The notes beneath the pieces were generated by a model. That model had not been told where the DNA came from, did no database searches, and was given only the letters and a program-made list of their open reading frames with translations. Shown in pieces: positions 63,383 to 64,000 of a DNA stretch of 64,000 bases. Positions within the stretch are counted from its first letter, which is position 1, and each line of letters starts with the position of its first letter. Source of the DNA: Eutreptiella sp. 'Long Island Sound 2002' (lineage: Eukaryota > Euglenozoa > Euglenophyceae > Eutreptiales > Eutreptiaceae). The position numbers and the translations under genes were made by a program. Location of the stretch: positions 25,610,663 through 25,674,662 of the forward strand of contig OZ038392.1 of NCBI GenBank assembly GCA_964036045.1. The letters run 5' to 3'.

Positions 63383-64000
63383 AATCCTCTTGTGCATTAA
63401 ATGCACATTTCTACGTCGTTTTTGTTCATCTCAGGAATTTTCAAATTCTTGGATTCATACGTGGAGAAAAGCAGCGCGCAGGGGCGCGTCTTAATTCATA
63501 GGCGAAAAGCCAGAGAAATTAAGATTATAACAGTATGTCATGTAATAATCAAGAAATGACGAAACACACATTTAATAATAGACGTAGAGATTCCACCTAT
63601 GCTTATAGCAAATTTCTAGAATGAAGAATTCAAAAATTCAATAAGAGGTCGAGGAGAAAGGCATAAACATACAGGTTATACAGGCCGTGAATGCTAGAGA
63701 GACGGGGCCGATTGTTGCGCATAGCTGTCTCTGACCTCATCTCTATGTGTTTGACGTCTGTCACAGGGTGATACTACTGGGACTGGTACTGGGATGATTG
63801 AAGATCCCACTGTAACCATCAGCAACCAGGACACTGGACTGGCAGCCACTTGCCGGTATGCGCCCACGCCATTTGCCTCTCGCGGATGATGAAAGACAAA
63901 CTGGTAGGAGCAGTGCTGGACATCCGAGGCCTTTCATGTGCTTGCCAGCTTTTTTGTTTGCCATTTGCCTCCTCTTCAAAACCTCCACCTCAAAGTATCA
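63383..64000. other. Right edge, no supported feature
   Basis: AT-moderate unique DNA with no convincing reading frame, repeat or RNA gene. Confidence 0.5.

Overview
The window is nuclear DNA of a eukaryote with a very repeat-rich genome. It carries chromodomain Ty3/gypsy retrotransposons, a Penelope-like element, a Harbinger-type transposase relic, a tRNA-derived SINE, an interstitial TTAGGG tract and several satellites. No host gene, rRNA or ordinary tRNA could be supported. The mix of elements would fit an alga or another protist or early plant lineage, but the sequence alone does not settle the organism.

Layout. 1-5375: C/A-rich (plus strand), GC-rich satellite, with a module that looks like the 3' end of a non-LTR retrotransposon and one Ser/Arg/Pro-rich reading frame. 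5376-9254: a complete Penelope-like element without a GIY-YIG endonuclease, bounded by 295-bp direct repeats that each carry a hammerhead-ribozyme-like motif. 9255-10110: satellite and a second 3'-end module. 10111-18433: lower-GC DNA without supported genes, holding a degenerate copy of retroelement 'E' (16297-17722) and minisatellites. 18434-22057: a 10-bp minisatellite followed by the decayed 3' half of a chromovirus (element 'C': RT, RNase H, integrase, chromodomain). 22058-26670: Harbinger-type transposase relic, an unrecognised 410-aa frame, tandem repeats, a CACAT/CACGT microsatellite and a telomere-like tract. 26671-29742 (minus): the same minisatellite inverted, then the 5' half of a chromovirus (element 'B': gag, protease, methyltransferase-like domain).

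29041-47416 is a large palindrome. Two nearly identical copies of chromovirus 'A' lie tail to tail (plus strand 29749-38065, minus strand 46719-38438). Pol is ordered protease, DIRS-type methyltransferase-like domain, RT, RNase H, integrase, chromodomain. The two copies have complementary damage: the left has intact gag and a nonsense codon in pol; the right has a 306-bp in-frame gag deletion and an open pol. In both, nucleocapsid and pol are in one frame, separated only by a UAG followed by a possible pseudoknot, which suggests stop-codon readthrough. 47419-56143 is a second palindrome that abuts the first within about 3 bp. It contains two copies of element E, a SINE and, in its spacer, a third 5' fragment of A.

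56144-63245 returns to GC-rich satellite like that at the left end. It is interrupted by a 3.03-kb element with 238-bp terminal direct repeats and a 6-bp target duplication (56934-59963). The last 750 bp hold a repeated 136-bp fragment and otherwise nothing recognised.
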